From assembly GCF_001458315.1 (NCBI RefSeq), contig NZ_CYRX01000031.1:496001-560000 (forward strand): a DNA stretch of 64,000 bases. Reading direction: 5' to 3'. The notes below the pieces were generated by a model. The model saw nothing but the letters and a program-made list of their open reading frames with translations. It had not been told where the DNA came from and searched no databases. Made by a program: the position numbers and the translations under genes. Position 1 is the first letter of the stretch; each line of letters begins with the position of its first letter. Of this stretch, positions 36,360-47,153 are shown in pieces. The stretch is from Thalassobacter stenotrophicus (lineage in GTDB: Bacteria; Pseudomonadota; Alphaproteobacteria; Rhodobacterales; Rhodobacteraceae).

Positions 36360-36667
36360 TGCACACGCTCGACACGCTTGCCGCCACCATCGCCGCCCGT
36401 GCCACCGCGGAGCCAGACAGCTCTTGGACCGCCAAATTGCTGGCCAAAGGCCCCGAGAAATGCGCCGAAAAGTTTGGCGAAGAGGCAATTGAAGCCATCA
36501 TTGAGGCCGTCAAGGATGACAAAGACGCCCTGACCTCAGAGGCGGCAGATGTTCTGTTTCATCTTCTGGTGATGCTGCAATCGCGCGGCGTGACGTTGGA
36601 CGATGTCTGCGCCGAGCTGGACCGGCGCGCAGGCACCTCCGGTATCGCCGAAAAAGCCGCGCGCTAA
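36359..36667 (+). CDS. hisE: Phosphoribosyl-ATP pyrophosphatase
   Basis: 102 residues, the stand-alone HisE form. The all-alpha NTP pyrophosphatase signature is KFGEEAIEAIIEAVKDDKDA followed by SEAADVLFHLLVML, whose acidic residues bind Mg2+. It performs the second step of histidine synthesis. It is coupled to hisF through TGATG and ends four bases from the convergent EamA gene. Confidence 0.96.
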   Translation: MHTLDTLAATIAARATAEPDSSWTAKLLAKGPEKCAEKFGEEAIEAIIEAVKDDKDALTSEAADVLFHLLVMLQSRGVTLDDVCAELDRRAGTSGIAEKAAR

Positions 36668-36671
36668 GCCG

Positions 36672-37571
36672 CTAGCCAAACAGGATCAGGGCCAGAACGC
36701 TGGCGCAGATCAGTGCAATACCTGCGTATTCGCGCGGCGTGCTCCGCTCGGAAAACACAAAGTAGCTGATGATCATGGAGAAGATCAGCTCCACCTGCCC
36801 GACCGCGTTCACATAAGCCGCCGATTGCAGCGTGTAGGCTGTGAACCAGCCCATCGAGCCCAGCATCGACGCCACTGCAACCATGCCCGTCAGGCGCCAC
36901 CGAACGAAGACGGCGCGCAGTTGGTCCTGTTCGCGCCATAGCATCCAGCCCAGCAGAACCACCGTTTGAAACGCCGTTGCGCAAGCCAACGTAATGCTTG
37001 CACGGATCAGCGGATCATCTGACATCACCGCCAGAGACGCGCCCCGATACGCAGGCCCGGAGATTGAGAAAATCACCCCCGAAGCGAGGCCAATCAGGCT
37101 TGCCCGGCTGATCAAATCGCGCCACGTGAACCGCGCTGCCTGCCCCGAAAGCGCAAGAACCCCGCAAAACCCAAGCGCGATCGCGGCAATGCCATAGACC
37201 GACACGCTATCCCCGAGGATAAGGTACCCCGACAGCACAGTCAGCATTACTTCGGTTTTTTTGAAGGTCATGCCCACGGCAAAATTGCGGTGTGAAAACA
37301 GGATGACGACCGCGACTGTGCCCAATATCTGCGACAGCCCGCCCACAACGACATATCCCCAGTATCCGGGCGCCAATGCAGGCACCCCCCCGATTTGGGC
37401 GCTGGAGTAGAAAAACGCGCCCAAGCCGACCACGGGTGCCGCATAAACAAACCGTGCAAACGTTGCGGCAGCCGTGCTCAGCCCTGCCTCTTTAACCTGC
37501 TTTTGCAGCATAAATCGCAGCGACTGCACAAAGGCCGCAAAAACGGCCGCGTAGATCCACAGATGTTCCAT
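36672..37571 (-). CDS. EamA/DMT-family membrane transporter
   Basis: 299 residues with ten helices in two EamA repeats (about 1-140 and 155-299). The second repeat ends in VGQVELIFSMIISYFVFSE, with TPREYAGIALICASVLALIL after it, as is typical. The N-terminus MEHLWIYAAVFAAFVQSLRF suggests an inner-membrane exporter of small metabolites, with substrate unknown. It is convergent with hisE and not obviously part of an operon. Confidence 0.88.
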   Translation of the reverse strand: MEHLWIYAAVFAAFVQSLRFMLQKQVKEAGLSTAAATFARFVYAAPVVGLGAFFYSSAQIGGVPALAPGYWGYVVVGGLSQILGTVAVVILFSHRNFAVGMTFKKTEVMLTVLSGYLILGDSVSVYGIAAIALGFCGVLALSGQAARFTWRDLISRASLIGLASGVIFSISGPAYRGASLAVMSDDPLIRASITLACATAFQTVVLLGWMLWREQDQLRAVFVRWRLTGMVAVASMLGSMGWFTAYTLQSAAYVNAVGQVELIFSMIISYFVFSERSTPREYAGIALICASVLALILFG

Positions 37572-37783
37572 AGCGCTTCATCGCATGCGCGTCGGGGATG
37601 CACCAGCCGGGCGAAGCGAGGGCTTCTGGCGGCGTTTGGTACCGCGCATCGTCTCCATATGGTTAACAGTCTGTTCACACGATCGATGTATGTTCAGCAG
37701 TATGTGGACAATAGAAGAGGCGTTAACCTCATTTTAGCCGGTTTCAGGGCTTAAAAGTGGCAACACAGTGAAAAGGCCCGTTG

Positions 37784-38233
37784 ATGATCAGCACATTACA
37801 CAAGGCGCTGCCTTGGTTCAGGCACTGGACCAAGCGTACGGTGCCAGTGGACAGCATAGTAATGATGGCTGGCCTTTTGGGCCTTGGTCTGATCGTGCTC
37901 GGCGCGGCCGCGCACGACATAGCTGTGCTGGCCAACACGACGGATGTGCGCACTCGGATCGCAGTGCTAAGCCCTGACTATGACGCCAGCACCTGTCCTT
38001 CTGGCTGGATCGCGGCCCATGCCGCTCACACGGGTCTAAGCCAAGATGACCTTAGGACTTGGTTTGCACAAAAAGACCAAACTACCGATAGCGCAACGAT
38101 ACTGGCTGTTTTGGCTGCACACGCTCAGGCGCCCCGTGACTTTCGCTACAGGGCGCCCATGCGTTTGGCAGAGTTACAAATTTTAATGTGTTTGGCTGAG
38201 CGGCGGGAGCTAACGCTCCCAGCCTACTCTTAG
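37784..38233 (+). CDS. Hypothetical membrane-anchored protein with a Flp-like helix
   Basis: 149 residues from the ATG at 37784; a TTG one codon earlier is the alternative. One hydrophobic helix at about residues 22-48 (VDSIVMMAGLLGLGLIVLG) resembles the V-D-W-V-V-L helices of Roseobacter Flp-type proteins, but the Trp is Ser here and no Gly cleavage site precedes it. A soluble C-terminal region of about 100 residues has two cysteines (DASTCPSGW, LQILMCLAERRE). No domain recognised. A GGGAGC/GCTCCC hairpin overlaps the 3' end of the coding region (38205-38220). Confidence 0.6.
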   Translation: MISTLHKALPWFRHWTKRTVPVDSIVMMAGLLGLGLIVLGAAAHDIAVLANTTDVRTRIAVLSPDYDASTCPSGWIAAHAAHTGLSQDDLRTWFAQKDQTTDSATILAVLAAHAQAPRDFRYRAPMRLAELQILMCLAERRELTLPAYS

Positions 38234-38243
38234 CCTGTTCCGC

Positions 38244-38414
38244 TTAACCTCGGCTGGAGCCGAAGATCAGCGTCAGAATGTTTTCATTGGTTTGGCGATC
38301 GCTTTTGATCGTGATCAATTCGTCTTGCGCATCCTGCGCGACGGTGACCGACGGAACGGTCAGAGGCGTGAGGAGCGAAAGCACAACAACTGCGCGGGTT
38401 AGAAAACGTGTCAT
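38244..38414 (-). CDS. Small secreted protein of 56 residues, function unknown
   Basis: The ATG at 38412-38414 has AAAGGA eight bases upstream. The product starts MTRFLTRAVVVLSLLTPLTV, a clear signal peptide with a likely cut after SVTVAQ near residue 24. This leaves a mature peptide of about 30 residues (DELITIKSDRQTNENILTL then IFGSSRG). A longer in-frame opening upstream lacks a ribosome-binding site and looks like non-coding sequence. No family recognised. It is convergent with the preceding hypothetical gene. Confidence 0.55.
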   Translation of the reverse strand: MTRFLTRAVVVLSLLTPLTVPSVTVAQDAQDELITIKSDRQTNENILTLIFGSSRG

Positions 38415-38823
38415 GTTATGTCCTTTCGTTGGTCTGAATAAAACTCCACGCCGGCGACAGACCATTCGGGGGCGTGAGGGCGGGCTGGAGTGTGTGGTGA
38501 GGCCCGTCTTGTCGGCATTCATGGGGAGGTATATGCACCCAGTCGCACTCCCATTCAATGAACGTAACCGTGAGGATTGGGCGAAATTCGTGCGCAATCG
38601 CACACACCAAAGCCGCCTATGCACGAAGCTCCCAAATCCGTGAAAAATGCTCACCCAAGCGTGAGCGAAACACGGCAATAATCCGATTACGCCTTTAGGG
38701 TGCCTAGAAACGACGCGCTTGATCACAATACGTGACAGCCTTGGGGCCAATGCACATTCCTCATTGATCTCAATGCGCTTTTCCCCATTCCTGCGAGATA
38801 GACATTATAAAAAGGCCGCTCCC
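38415..38823. other. 409-base stretch without a recognisable gene
   Basis: It lies between the small secreted-protein gene and the MFS gene, which are divergent, so it should hold both promoters. The only structure I noticed is a six-base-pair inverted repeat, GCTCAC/GTGAGC, near 38649-38666. Short open frames here lack ribosome-binding sites and known motifs. Confidence 0.5.
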
Positions 38824-40038
38824 ATGCGGATGCTCATTTCTTTTGCCGCCCTGTTTCTGTCGGTGCTGCTGTTGCAGATCTCATCGGGGGGGGTTGGCCC
38901 CCTAGACGCGCTTTCGGGGTTGGAGCTGGGGTTTTCCACCGCAGCTGTCGGTGCCCTAGGTTCGGCGCATTTTGTCGGTTTTTTTGTTGGGTGTTGGTGG
39001 GCGCCGCGGCTTTTGGGATCCGTGGGTCACAGCCGCGCATTTGCAGCATTTACCGCGTTGGGCGCGATTGGGCTGCTCGCGCACATGGTCTGGGTCGACC
39101 CTATTTTCTGGAGCGTCCTGCGTGTCGGAACCGGATTGTGCGTGGCGGGCTGCTACACAGTGATCGAAAGCTGGTTGCAAGCCAAAGTCACGAATGAGAC
39201 GCGCGGCCGCGCGATGGGTACCTATCGGATCATTGACCTTTCGGGGTCGATCCTTGCGCAGTTGATGATCGGTGTGCTCGAACCTGCATCCTACCTATCC
39301 TACAACGTGCTGGCCATTCTATGCTGTGCCGCCCTCTTGCCCATCACGCTCACGCGCACGCCGCAGCCCGAAACGCCCAGCGCGCCTCGGTTGCGGCCCC
39401 GGCTGGCACTGTCGCTGTCACCACTTGCGGTGGCGGGCGTGGTTGTCGCGGGCGTGTCCTCTGCCGCGTTCCGGATGGTCGGACCCATCTACGGCCAAGA
39501 GGTCGGCCTGCGCGCGGATCAGATCGCCTATTTCCTTGCGGCCTTCGTTTTGGGCGGTGCCTTGGCGCAATACCCTGTGGGCTGGCTTGCGGACAAATAT
39601 GACAGGCGCTGGGTGCTGATCTGGCTATCAATCGCATCGGCTCTGGCATGTGGGATTACGGCAGCGACGTCCGGCCAAGGCACTGTGGTGGTGATGCTGG
39701 TCGCCGGGCTTTTCGGGTTCACGACCTTTCCGATCTATTCGGTTGCGGCCGCACACGCCCACGACTTCGCAAACTCTGACACGCGGGTCGAGCTGTCCGC
39801 CGCCCTCATGTTTTGGTTCGCGGTTGGGGCCATCGCCTCACCCGTGGTATCGTCACAACTGTTGGCGGCCTTTGGCCCGGCATCCCTGTTCCTGCTGATT
39901 GCGGTGGCGCATATCCTGCTCGCGGTTGTCGGGATCATCCGGATGCGCGCCCGCCCAACGGTTGAGGAAAAAACCGCCTACATCTACGCCCCCCGCACGA
40001 CATTCACGATTGGCCGCCTCTTGTCACGCAAACGCTAG
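38824..40038 (+). CDS. Major facilitator superfamily transporter (YcaD-like)
   Basis: 404 residues from [20 protein letters not shown], with AAAAGG eight bases upstream; the longer reading adds a hydrophilic leader. About twelve helices are visible. The segment [20 protein letters not shown] after helix 4 and [13 protein letters not shown] in the central loop (the G-x-L-A-D-x-x-D/G-R-R motif) are MFS hallmarks, and the ESWL block is typical of YcaD-like members. The substrate cannot be inferred. It is followed by metG 92 bases later, probably a separate unit. Confidence 0.9.
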   Translation: MRMLISFAALFLSVLLLQISSGGVGPLDALSGLELGFSTAAVGALGSAHFVGFFVGCWWAPRLLGSVGHSRAFAAFTALGAIGLLAHMVWVDPIFWSVLRVGTGLCVAGCYTVIESWLQAKVTNETRGRAMGTYRIIDLSGSILAQLMIGVLEPASYLSYNVLAILCCAALLPITLTRTPQPETPSAPRLRPRLALSLSPLAVAGVVVAGVSSAAFRMVGPIYGQEVGLRADQIAYFLAAFVLGGALAQYPVGWLADKYDRRWVLIWLSIASALACGITAATSGQGTVVVMLVAGLFGFTTFPIYSVAAAHAHDFANSDTRVELSAALMFWFAVGAIASPVVSSQLLAAFGPASLFLLIAVAHILLAVVGIIRMRARPTVEEKTAYIYAPRTTFTIGRLLSRKR

Positions 40039-40130
40039 AGGTCCGCACAACATCGCACCCCTTTGGACGCATTGGGTGGACGCCTGCGCGGGCTTGGACT
40101 AAGCAAAAGCCCGACACCTGCGGAGAGACC

Positions 40131-41849
<1,719 letters not shown>

Positions 41850-41858
41850 TCCTATCAG

Positions 41859-41877
41859 GCCCGCTTGAACGGCGGGC
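41859..41877 (+). terminator. Hairpin after metG
   Basis: GCCCGC and GCGGGC form a six-base-pair stem around a seven-base loop, ten bases after the metG stop. It is followed by TTGACC and not a T-run, so it is at best a weak terminator. Confidence 0.45.
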
Positions 41878-41911
41878 TTGACCTACACGCCCCAAGACGC
41901 ACCATTAGGGC

Positions 41912-42451
41912 ATGAAACATGTCCTAATGGCCCTAAGCCTAAACATCATCGCACTGCCCGTGCTGGCAGAAACATGCCCCGAGGCACCGCCTATTGAAGC
42001 GGATATGGACCGGCTGGTGGCACAAGTGCAGCGCGCACCGGACCAAATGGCCGCCCGCGCCCTTTCGGCTGAAATGTGGGAGCTGTGGCTGCAAGCCCCA
42101 GATGAATACAGCCAAAACCTGCTCGATAGCGCGATGGCGCGGCGCAACGTGGCCGATTATGCCGCTGCGGAGGCCGCGCTGACGTCGCTTGTGCAATACT
42201 GCCCATTCTACGCAGAGGGCTGGAACCAGCGGGCGTTTGTCCGCTTTCTGCAATCCGATTGGGACGGTGCGCTGACGGACCTTGACCAAGCGCTCAAGTA
42301 CAACCCACGCCATACCGGGGCGCTGACAGGCAAGGCGCTGACCCTGATCAATGCAGGCCGGGACGACGAGGCGCAGCCCGTGCTGCGAGAAGCATTAGAG
42401 TTGAACCCGTGGCTGTCGGAACGTGCGCTTTTGCGTGGCGAAGACTTATAG
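41912..42451 (+). CDS. Secreted TPR-repeat protein
   Basis: 179 residues. The signal peptide is MKHVLMALSLNIIALPVLA (about 1-19), giving a periplasmic protein beginning ETCPEAPP. Two or three tetratricopeptide repeats occupy about residues 70-165; the clearest is AEGWNQRAFVRFLQSDWDGA then LTDLDQALKYNPRH, followed by ALTGKALTLINAGRDDEAQ and VLREALELNPW. TPR proteins act as protein-protein adaptors. No enzyme domain is present and the partner is unknown. tRNA-Leu follows. Confidence 0.88.
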   Translation: MKHVLMALSLNIIALPVLAETCPEAPPIEADMDRLVAQVQRAPDQMAARALSAEMWELWLQAPDEYSQNLLDSAMARRNVADYAAAEAALTSLVQYCPFYAEGWNQRAFVRFLQSDWDGALTDLDQALKYNPRHTGALTGKALTLINAGRDDEAQPVLREALELNPWLSERALLRGEDL

Positions 42452-42494
42452 CCGCTTGCACTCAGCCCAATGCCCCGGCAAAAGGTTCCTGTGT

Positions 42495-42580
42495 GCGGGC
42501 GTGGTGGAACGGTAGACACATGGGACTTAAAATCCCTGGGGCGAGAGCCCGTGCGGGTTCAAATCCCGCCGCCCGTACCA
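42495..42580 (+). tRNA. tRNA-Leu (anticodon TAA)
   Basis: 86 bases. The acceptor GCGGGCG (42495-42501) pairs with CGCCCGT (42570-42576), with one G-U, followed by A and an encoded CCA. The anticodon loop ACTTAAAAT gives TAA. The long variable arm expected for Leu is present (TGGGGCGAGAGCCC region), and the T-arm is GCGGGTTCAAATCCCGC. Confidence 0.96.
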
Positions 42581-42607
42581 ACCTTTCTTTGAAAAACTCG
42601 GCCCGCT

Positions 42608-44059
42608 TTAAACTTGGCCGAAAATCCCATCAAGCGCGTCGAGATCAAGGCTATCAGCCATATGATCCGCGAGAGCGTCCAGCGTTGCCTCGACCTGCGC
42701 ACCATAGTCCATCTGAGTGGTCTGTGCGCCCAAGCCCGCTAAGAACGCTGTGCGAAACGCGTCGGCTTCAAACAAACCGTGCAGATAGCAGCCACGCACC
42801 CTGCCCGTTTCACTGGTTGCACCCACCGGCTGTCCGTGCAAGTTGAGCCAACCGCGCGCCGTGTCGGGGCCAAAGGTTTCGCCAATGTGGATCTCATAGC
42901 CAGTCAAATCGGTACCGCTGTCGGGGTGATGCGCCTGCACCCGGGCGAGATGTTTGTGCGGGGTCATGATCGTTTCGATATCTAGGTGACCAAGGCCCGC
43001 CACATCACTGGGCGCGCCCTCAATCCCGCCTGGATCCGCAATTCGGCGCCCCAGCATTTGGTAGCCCCCGCAGATGCCCAGCACATGGCCACCACGCCGG
43101 ATATGCGCATGTAGATCCACATCCCAGCCTTGGGCCCGGAAGTGGGCAAGATCGGCGATTGTGGATTTTGATCCAGGGATCAGGACCAAATCAGCGTCCG
43201 CAGGCAAGGGACGGCCCGCCGTCACAATCTCAACCGAAACGTTGGGGTCCACCGATAGGGGATCAAGATCATCGAAGTTTGCAATACGGTTCAATCGCGG
43301 CACCACCACCTTGAACCCACCGGAGCGTGACGACCGGATATCCATGATATCCTCTGCCGGCAGCTTCCACGCATCAGCAAACCACGGCAGCACTCCGATT
43401 GAGGCCCAATCGGTGCGATTCACAATCTCGGTCAGGCCATCATCAAATAGGCTCACGTCACCGCGGAACTTGTTGATCAGAAACCCTTTGATGCGAGCTG
43501 CGTCCTCAGATGGCAGGATGTTTTGCGTGCCCACCAGCTGGGCGATGACGCCGCCCCGATCAATATCACCCGCCAGGATAACCGGGATATTCACAGCCTC
43601 AGCGAACCCCATGTTGGCGATATCCCCTGCCCGAAGGTTGATTTCAGCGGGGCTGCCAGCGCCCTCTACAATGATCAGGTCCGCCTCGGCCGCAAGGCGG
43701 TGAAAGCTTTCGACACATGCAGCCAGAAGGTCCGGCTTCACCTTTGCGTAATCCCGTGCCTTTAACGTGGCAAAGCGTTTCCCCTGTACAATCACCTGCG
43801 CGCCCACGTCGGTTTCGGGCTTGAGTAATACGGGGTTCATGTCGATGCGTGGGGGCACGCCTGCGGCCCACGCCTGAAGCGCCTGAGCGCGGCCAATCTC
43901 GCCCCCGTCTTCGGTGACGGCGGCATTGTTGGACATGTTCTGCGGCTTGAACGGGCGCACCCGAAGCCCTTTGCGCGCGTAATGTCGGCACAGGCCTGCA
44001 ACCAACATGGATTTCCCCACGTTGGACCCTGCACCCTGGATCATGATCGCTTTGGCCAT
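42608..44059 (-). CDS. cobQ: Cobyric acid synthase (adenosylcobyrinate a,c-diamide amidating)
   Basis: 483 residues from [20 protein letters not shown]; the longer frame adds an unlikely 16-residue leader. The N-terminal P-loop-like amidoligase domain has GSNVGKS at about 11-17 and the [11 protein letters not shown] block. The C-terminal glutaminase domain has the Cys nucleophile in [12 protein letters not shown] and the triad His in GCYLHGLFE. It amidates four side chains of the corrin ring in cobalamin synthesis. No other cobalamin gene is in the window. Confidence 0.96.
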   Translation of the reverse strand: MAKAIMIQGAGSNVGKSMLVAGLCRHYARKGLRVRPFKPQNMSNNAAVTEDGGEIGRAQALQAWAAGVPPRIDMNPVLLKPETDVGAQVIVQGKRFATLKARDYAKVKPDLLAACVESFHRLAAEADLIIVEGAGSPAEINLRAGDIANMGFAEAVNIPVILAGDIDRGGVIAQLVGTQNILPSEDAARIKGFLINKFRGDVSLFDDGLTEIVNRTDWASIGVLPWFADAWKLPAEDIMDIRSSRSGGFKVVVPRLNRIANFDDLDPLSVDPNVSVEIVTAGRPLPADADLVLIPGSKSTIADLAHFRAQGWDVDLHAHIRRGGHVLGICGGYQMLGRRIADPGGIEGAPSDVAGLGHLDIETIMTPHKHLARVQAHHPDSGTDLTGYEIHIGETFGPDTARGWLNLHGQPVGATSETGRVRGCYLHGLFEADAFRTAFLAGLGAQTTQMDYGAQVEATLDALADHMADSLDLDALDGIFGQV

Positions 44060-44240
44060 GGTCTCTCCCTTTGGGCCGTTGTGCCTTGCGCCACCGGGCA
44101 GAGCCATAGGTTTCGTACCATCAACGTGAAATTTTTATACATCTTGGGCGGTACAGGCGCGGCCTGCGCGCGCAAGGCCCAGTTGACGCCGCAGACCACA
44201 TTGTATCTGCTGGCAGCCGCGCCAAAAGCCAGGACCAACC

Positions 44241-44999
44241 ATGATCCCCATTCGCGACCATAACCCCTCCCGGCGGGTACCCTACGTGACCTACGCGCTG
44301 CTGGCGGCCAACATTCTCATCTTTTTGAGTTATGGGTTTGAACCGAACGGCCGCGCGGCGGCTATGGTCTTTGGCAGCTTTGGCGCCATCCCAATTGAGA
44401 TCGCCCAAGGGTTTGAGCTGCACACCCTCGTGACATCCATGTTCCTGCATGGGGGCTGGATGCATTTGGCTGGAAACATGCTGTTTTTATACATCTTTGG
44501 CGACAACATGGAGGACCAACTGGGCCACCTGCCCTTTGCCGGATTCTACGCGATTGGCGGTATTTTGGCGACGCTGGCCCATATTGCCGTGGACCCGTTC
44601 AGTCGCATTCCCTTGGTTGGAGCATCTGGCGCGATTGCAGCCGTTATGGGGGGCTACTTGCTGCTGTTTCCCAAAGCGCGGATCGATATTTTCGTGTTCT
44701 TTGTGATCATCATCCGGATCATCCCAGTGCCTGCTTGGATGGTTCTGGCGATCTGGTTTGGCCTGCAATTGTTCAATGGCGTATCCGCAGGGAGCGCGAG
44801 CGCTGTGGCCTATTGGGCCCATGCCGGTGGGTTTATCGCAGGGTTTGTGATGACGCTGCCATGGTGGATTGCCCGGGGCGGACCGCGTTTTTGGCAACAT
44901 ACGCAAATGCATCCCCCTCACCCAGAGGCACAATATGCCAGATCGCATATTCCGCGCACGGGCCGACGCAACACGGGCCCTTGGGGGCCCAAGCGATGA
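44241..44999 (+). CDS. Rhomboid-family intramembrane serine protease
   Basis: 252 residues with six or seven helices. The catalytic features are all present: Asn in MHLAGNMLFLYIFGDN (about 78), the nucleophilic Ser in PLVGASGAIAAVMGGYLL (G-A-S-G, about 133) and the His in AYWAHAGGFIAGF (about 197). A polar C-terminal tail of about 40 residues follows. It cleaves transmembrane substrates within the inner membrane. It is divergent from cobQ and convergent with efp. Confidence 0.93.
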   Translation: MIPIRDHNPSRRVPYVTYALLAANILIFLSYGFEPNGRAAAMVFGSFGAIPIEIAQGFELHTLVTSMFLHGGWMHLAGNMLFLYIFGDNMEDQLGHLPFAGFYAIGGILATLAHIAVDPFSRIPLVGASGAIAAVMGGYLLLFPKARIDIFVFFVIIIRIIPVPAWMVLAIWFGLQLFNGVSAGSASAVAYWAHAGGFIAGFVMTLPWWIARGGPRFWQHTQMHPPHPEAQYARSHIPRTGRRNTGPWGPKR

Positions 45000-45015
45000 G
45001 GGATCGGACCAAGCG

Positions 45016-45579
45016 CTAGGCGCGCTCGGAGTATTCCATTGTCTCGGTGTTGACGACGATGCTCTCGTCTTGGGCCACAAACGGAGGCACCATGACACGC
45101 ACGCCGTTGTCGAGGATCGCAGGCTTAAAGCTGTTTGCGGCAGTCTGACCTTTGACCACTGGCTCGGTCTCTACGATCTTGCAGATAACCTTTTGCGGCA
45201 GCGAGGCGCTAAGCGCTTCGGCGTCGTAATATTCGATCACGGCTGTCATGCCGTCTTGCAAGAACGGACGACGCTCGCCCAGAATGTCTGCAGGCAGTTC
45301 GATCTGCTCATAGGTCTCGAGATCCATGAAAACCAGCATTCCGTCGGTCTCGTAGAGGAACTGCTGATCTTTTTGCTCAAGACGCACTTTTTCGATCTTA
45401 TCCGCCGAGCGAAAGCGTTCGTTGAGTTTGGAGCCGTTGCGCAGGTTCTTCATCTCGACCTGAGCATATGCGCCACCCTTTCCGGGCTTCACGTGGTCGA
45501 CCTTCACAGCCACCCAAAGGTGGGCGTTATGCTCCAACACGTTCCCGGGGCGGATTTCGTTTCCGTTAATTTTAGGCAT
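45016..45579 (-). CDS. efp: Elongation factor P
   Basis: 187 residues from [18 protein letters not shown]; the much longer open frame upstream is not family-like. The three EF-P domains are present, with the modified Lys34 in the loop [15 protein letters not shown] and the C-terminal domain signature [16 protein letters not shown]. It relieves ribosome stalling at proline runs. A divergent gene starts 214 bases away, so the gap 45580-45793 should hold both promoters. Confidence 0.97.
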   Translation of the reverse strand: MPKINGNEIRPGNVLEHNAHLWVAVKVDHVKPGKGGAYAQVEMKNLRNGSKLNERFRSADKIEKVRLEQKDQQFLYETDGMLVFMDLETYEQIELPADILGERRPFLQDGMTAVIEYYDAEALSASLPQKVICKIVETEPVVKGQTAANSFKPAILDNGVRVMVPPFVAQDESIVVNTETMEYSERA

Positions 45580-45793
45580 TGGGCAAAACCATGGCAAAAG
45601 GTTGAACAGATCTTGGTCATGCCTATATCTGGTGGGCTGATGAAGGGCAAGCCAACGATATGCAGCAAAAGGTTGACTCGACCTATGCATATAGTGCATC
45701 CCAGACATTCGAAGTTCGCATACCCGAATCGTCGTAAAATCGTCATATTGGGCGGCACCCCGCAAATGCAAGAGCAATAAAACAGGACGGCCT

Positions 45794-46114
45794 ATGATGG
45801 ATTTCGTTGACGGAACAGCTTTCAACTTTGAGCAGGGACAACGGTCTCGCAAGCTGTTTGCCGCAGTAGTTTTGGCCGCCTTGGATGATGCCATTGCTGA
45901 TGACAAGAAATACGGTAATGGCCCTGAGCAAATCGCGCGTTGGGCACGTTCGCGCGACGGACGTGAAGTCCTGTCGTGCGCAGGAATTGACCCCAATGAA
46001 CGCGTCGTCTCCGGCTTGATGGATTTCGTCGGTCGCGGTGTGCGCACTTCGGTCGCGCTTTCGCGCGAAGAGAGCGAGCGCCGCAACGCCGCCGCTGAGG
46101 CCGAAGCCGCCTAA
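45794..46114 (+). CDS. Small conserved Rhodobacterales protein (DUF6280-like)
   Basis: 106 residues, hydrophilic, starting [20 protein letters not shown], with no signal peptide or membrane segment. The middle carries [19 protein letters not shown] and the C-terminus is Glu/Ala-rich. I recognise it as a small conserved protein of Rhodobacterales, probably the DUF6280 family, with no known function. A strong terminator follows 16 bases after the stop, so it is a monocistronic unit divergent from efp. Confidence 0.78.
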   Translation: MMDFVDGTAFNFEQGQRSRKLFAAVVLAALDDAIADDKKYGNGPEQIARWARSRDGREVLSCAGIDPNERVVSGLMDFVGRGVRTSVALSREESERRNAAAEAEAA

Positions 46115-46130
46115 GCGACCCAGACAGAAC

Positions 46131-46171
46131 AAAAAAAACGCCGCGCAGATCAATCTGCGCGGCGTTTTTTT
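46131..46171. terminator. Strong bidirectional rho-independent terminator
   Basis: Eight A, then CGCCGCGCAGAT, CA, ATCTGCGCGGCG (12 base pairs) and seven T. The A-run and T-run on the two sides make it work for the small gene on the plus strand and for the popZ-like/tolC/pcm genes on the minus strand. Confidence 0.93.
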
Positions 46172-46207
46172 ATCGCATAAGTGTGGATAAAGCAGCCAGA
46201 CTATGGA

Positions 46208-47041
46208 CTAGTCAAGGTCCTCGCTCGACAGTATTTGGCGGATTTCCCGACGCACCAATTTGCGCACATTGCGCGTGATACGCTCTCCCAGCTGCCCGGC
46301 AAATTCCTCACGCACGACCTCTGCGATGATCTCGCGCAGGGTCTCCTCGTCCAGCACATCATCGCCCTCTTGCGGCTTTGGCTCAGCAGCGCGCTGAACT
46401 TTCTCCTGAGGGAATGGAATAGCTGGAGGCGGGTCTTGCGGGGCCTCAGCTACAGCAGATTGCAGGTCTTGCGAGATAGAATCATCAGACGCCTCTAGCG
46501 TCGCCACATCCATTTCCGACGGGCTCAGGCGTGCGACGGCTTCAAACGGCTCGTCCATAGAGGCCTCATCGAATGCGACCTCCACCATCGGCGCATCTGG
46601 GGCTGCCGTTTCGTCAGCTTGGGTTGAAGCGTCGCCTTGACCCGCCTCGCCATTGCCCTCAGACGTCTCCACCGCTTCTCGCTCAGCGGTACTTGCGTCG
46701 GCTGGCGCCGCAAAGGCACGCTCAAGGGCTGGATCGAGCGCAGGCATAACATCTGCGCGGCTATCACCGGCCATTGGGGCCATGAGGACATCCGCATCAG
46801 GCGCATCTTCGAGAGAGGCTTCATCCATCTCATCCAAGGGCTGCTCGGGTTGCCCTAACACGCGAATGGTTTGATAGGGATCTTCGGGCTCTGTCACGCG
46901 CAACTGCGGCGTCAAAACCAGTTTCTCGGGGCGCAGCCCCGGCATCGGAGCACGCGGCGCATGTGTACCCTCGTCACTCACCAAACGACGGATGGAGGAC
47001 AAGACGTCCTCAATGTTTTGCTTGTTGGTCTGCTCGGCCAT
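46208..47041 (-). CDS. PopZ-like cell-pole organizing protein (DUF2497 type)
   Basis: 277 residues with the three-part plan of the family. A short N-terminal helix IEDVLSSIRRLVSDEG lies at about 10-25. A long acidic, Pro/Ala-rich disordered middle covers about 30-215. A conserved C-terminal helical region has TLREIIAEVVREEFAGQLGE and VRKLVRREIRQILSS. In Caulobacter, PopZ polymerises at the pole and binds ParB and signalling proteins. The gene order pcm-tolC-popZ supports the assignment. The central region is longer than in Caulobacter PopZ. A terminator follows. Confidence 0.85.
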   Translation of the reverse strand: MAEQTNKQNIEDVLSSIRRLVSDEGTHAPRAPMPGLRPEKLVLTPQLRVTEPEDPYQTIRVLGQPEQPLDEMDEASLEDAPDADVLMAPMAGDSRADVMPALDPALERAFAAPADASTAEREAVETSEGNGEAGQGDASTQADETAAPDAPMVEVAFDEASMDEPFEAVARLSPSEMDVATLEASDDSISQDLQSAVAEAPQDPPPAIPFPQEKVQRAAEPKPQEGDDVLDEETLREIIAEVVREEFAGQLGERITRNVRKLVRREIRQILSSEDLD

Positions 47042-47153
47042 GCGTGCCCTCTCCCGTGACTTGGTGCACAGTTTACGAGGTTAACCTATCACAGCCACAA
47101 ACGCATGGGCAGCCCCTGAGCATCGGCAATTTTTCTCGAATCCAACCTATCGG

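Noticed and set aside
44869-45780. 303-codon plus-strand frame across the rhomboid end and efp
   Set aside because: It overlaps the rhomboid C-terminus and all of efp, both firmly identified, and its product has no family features.
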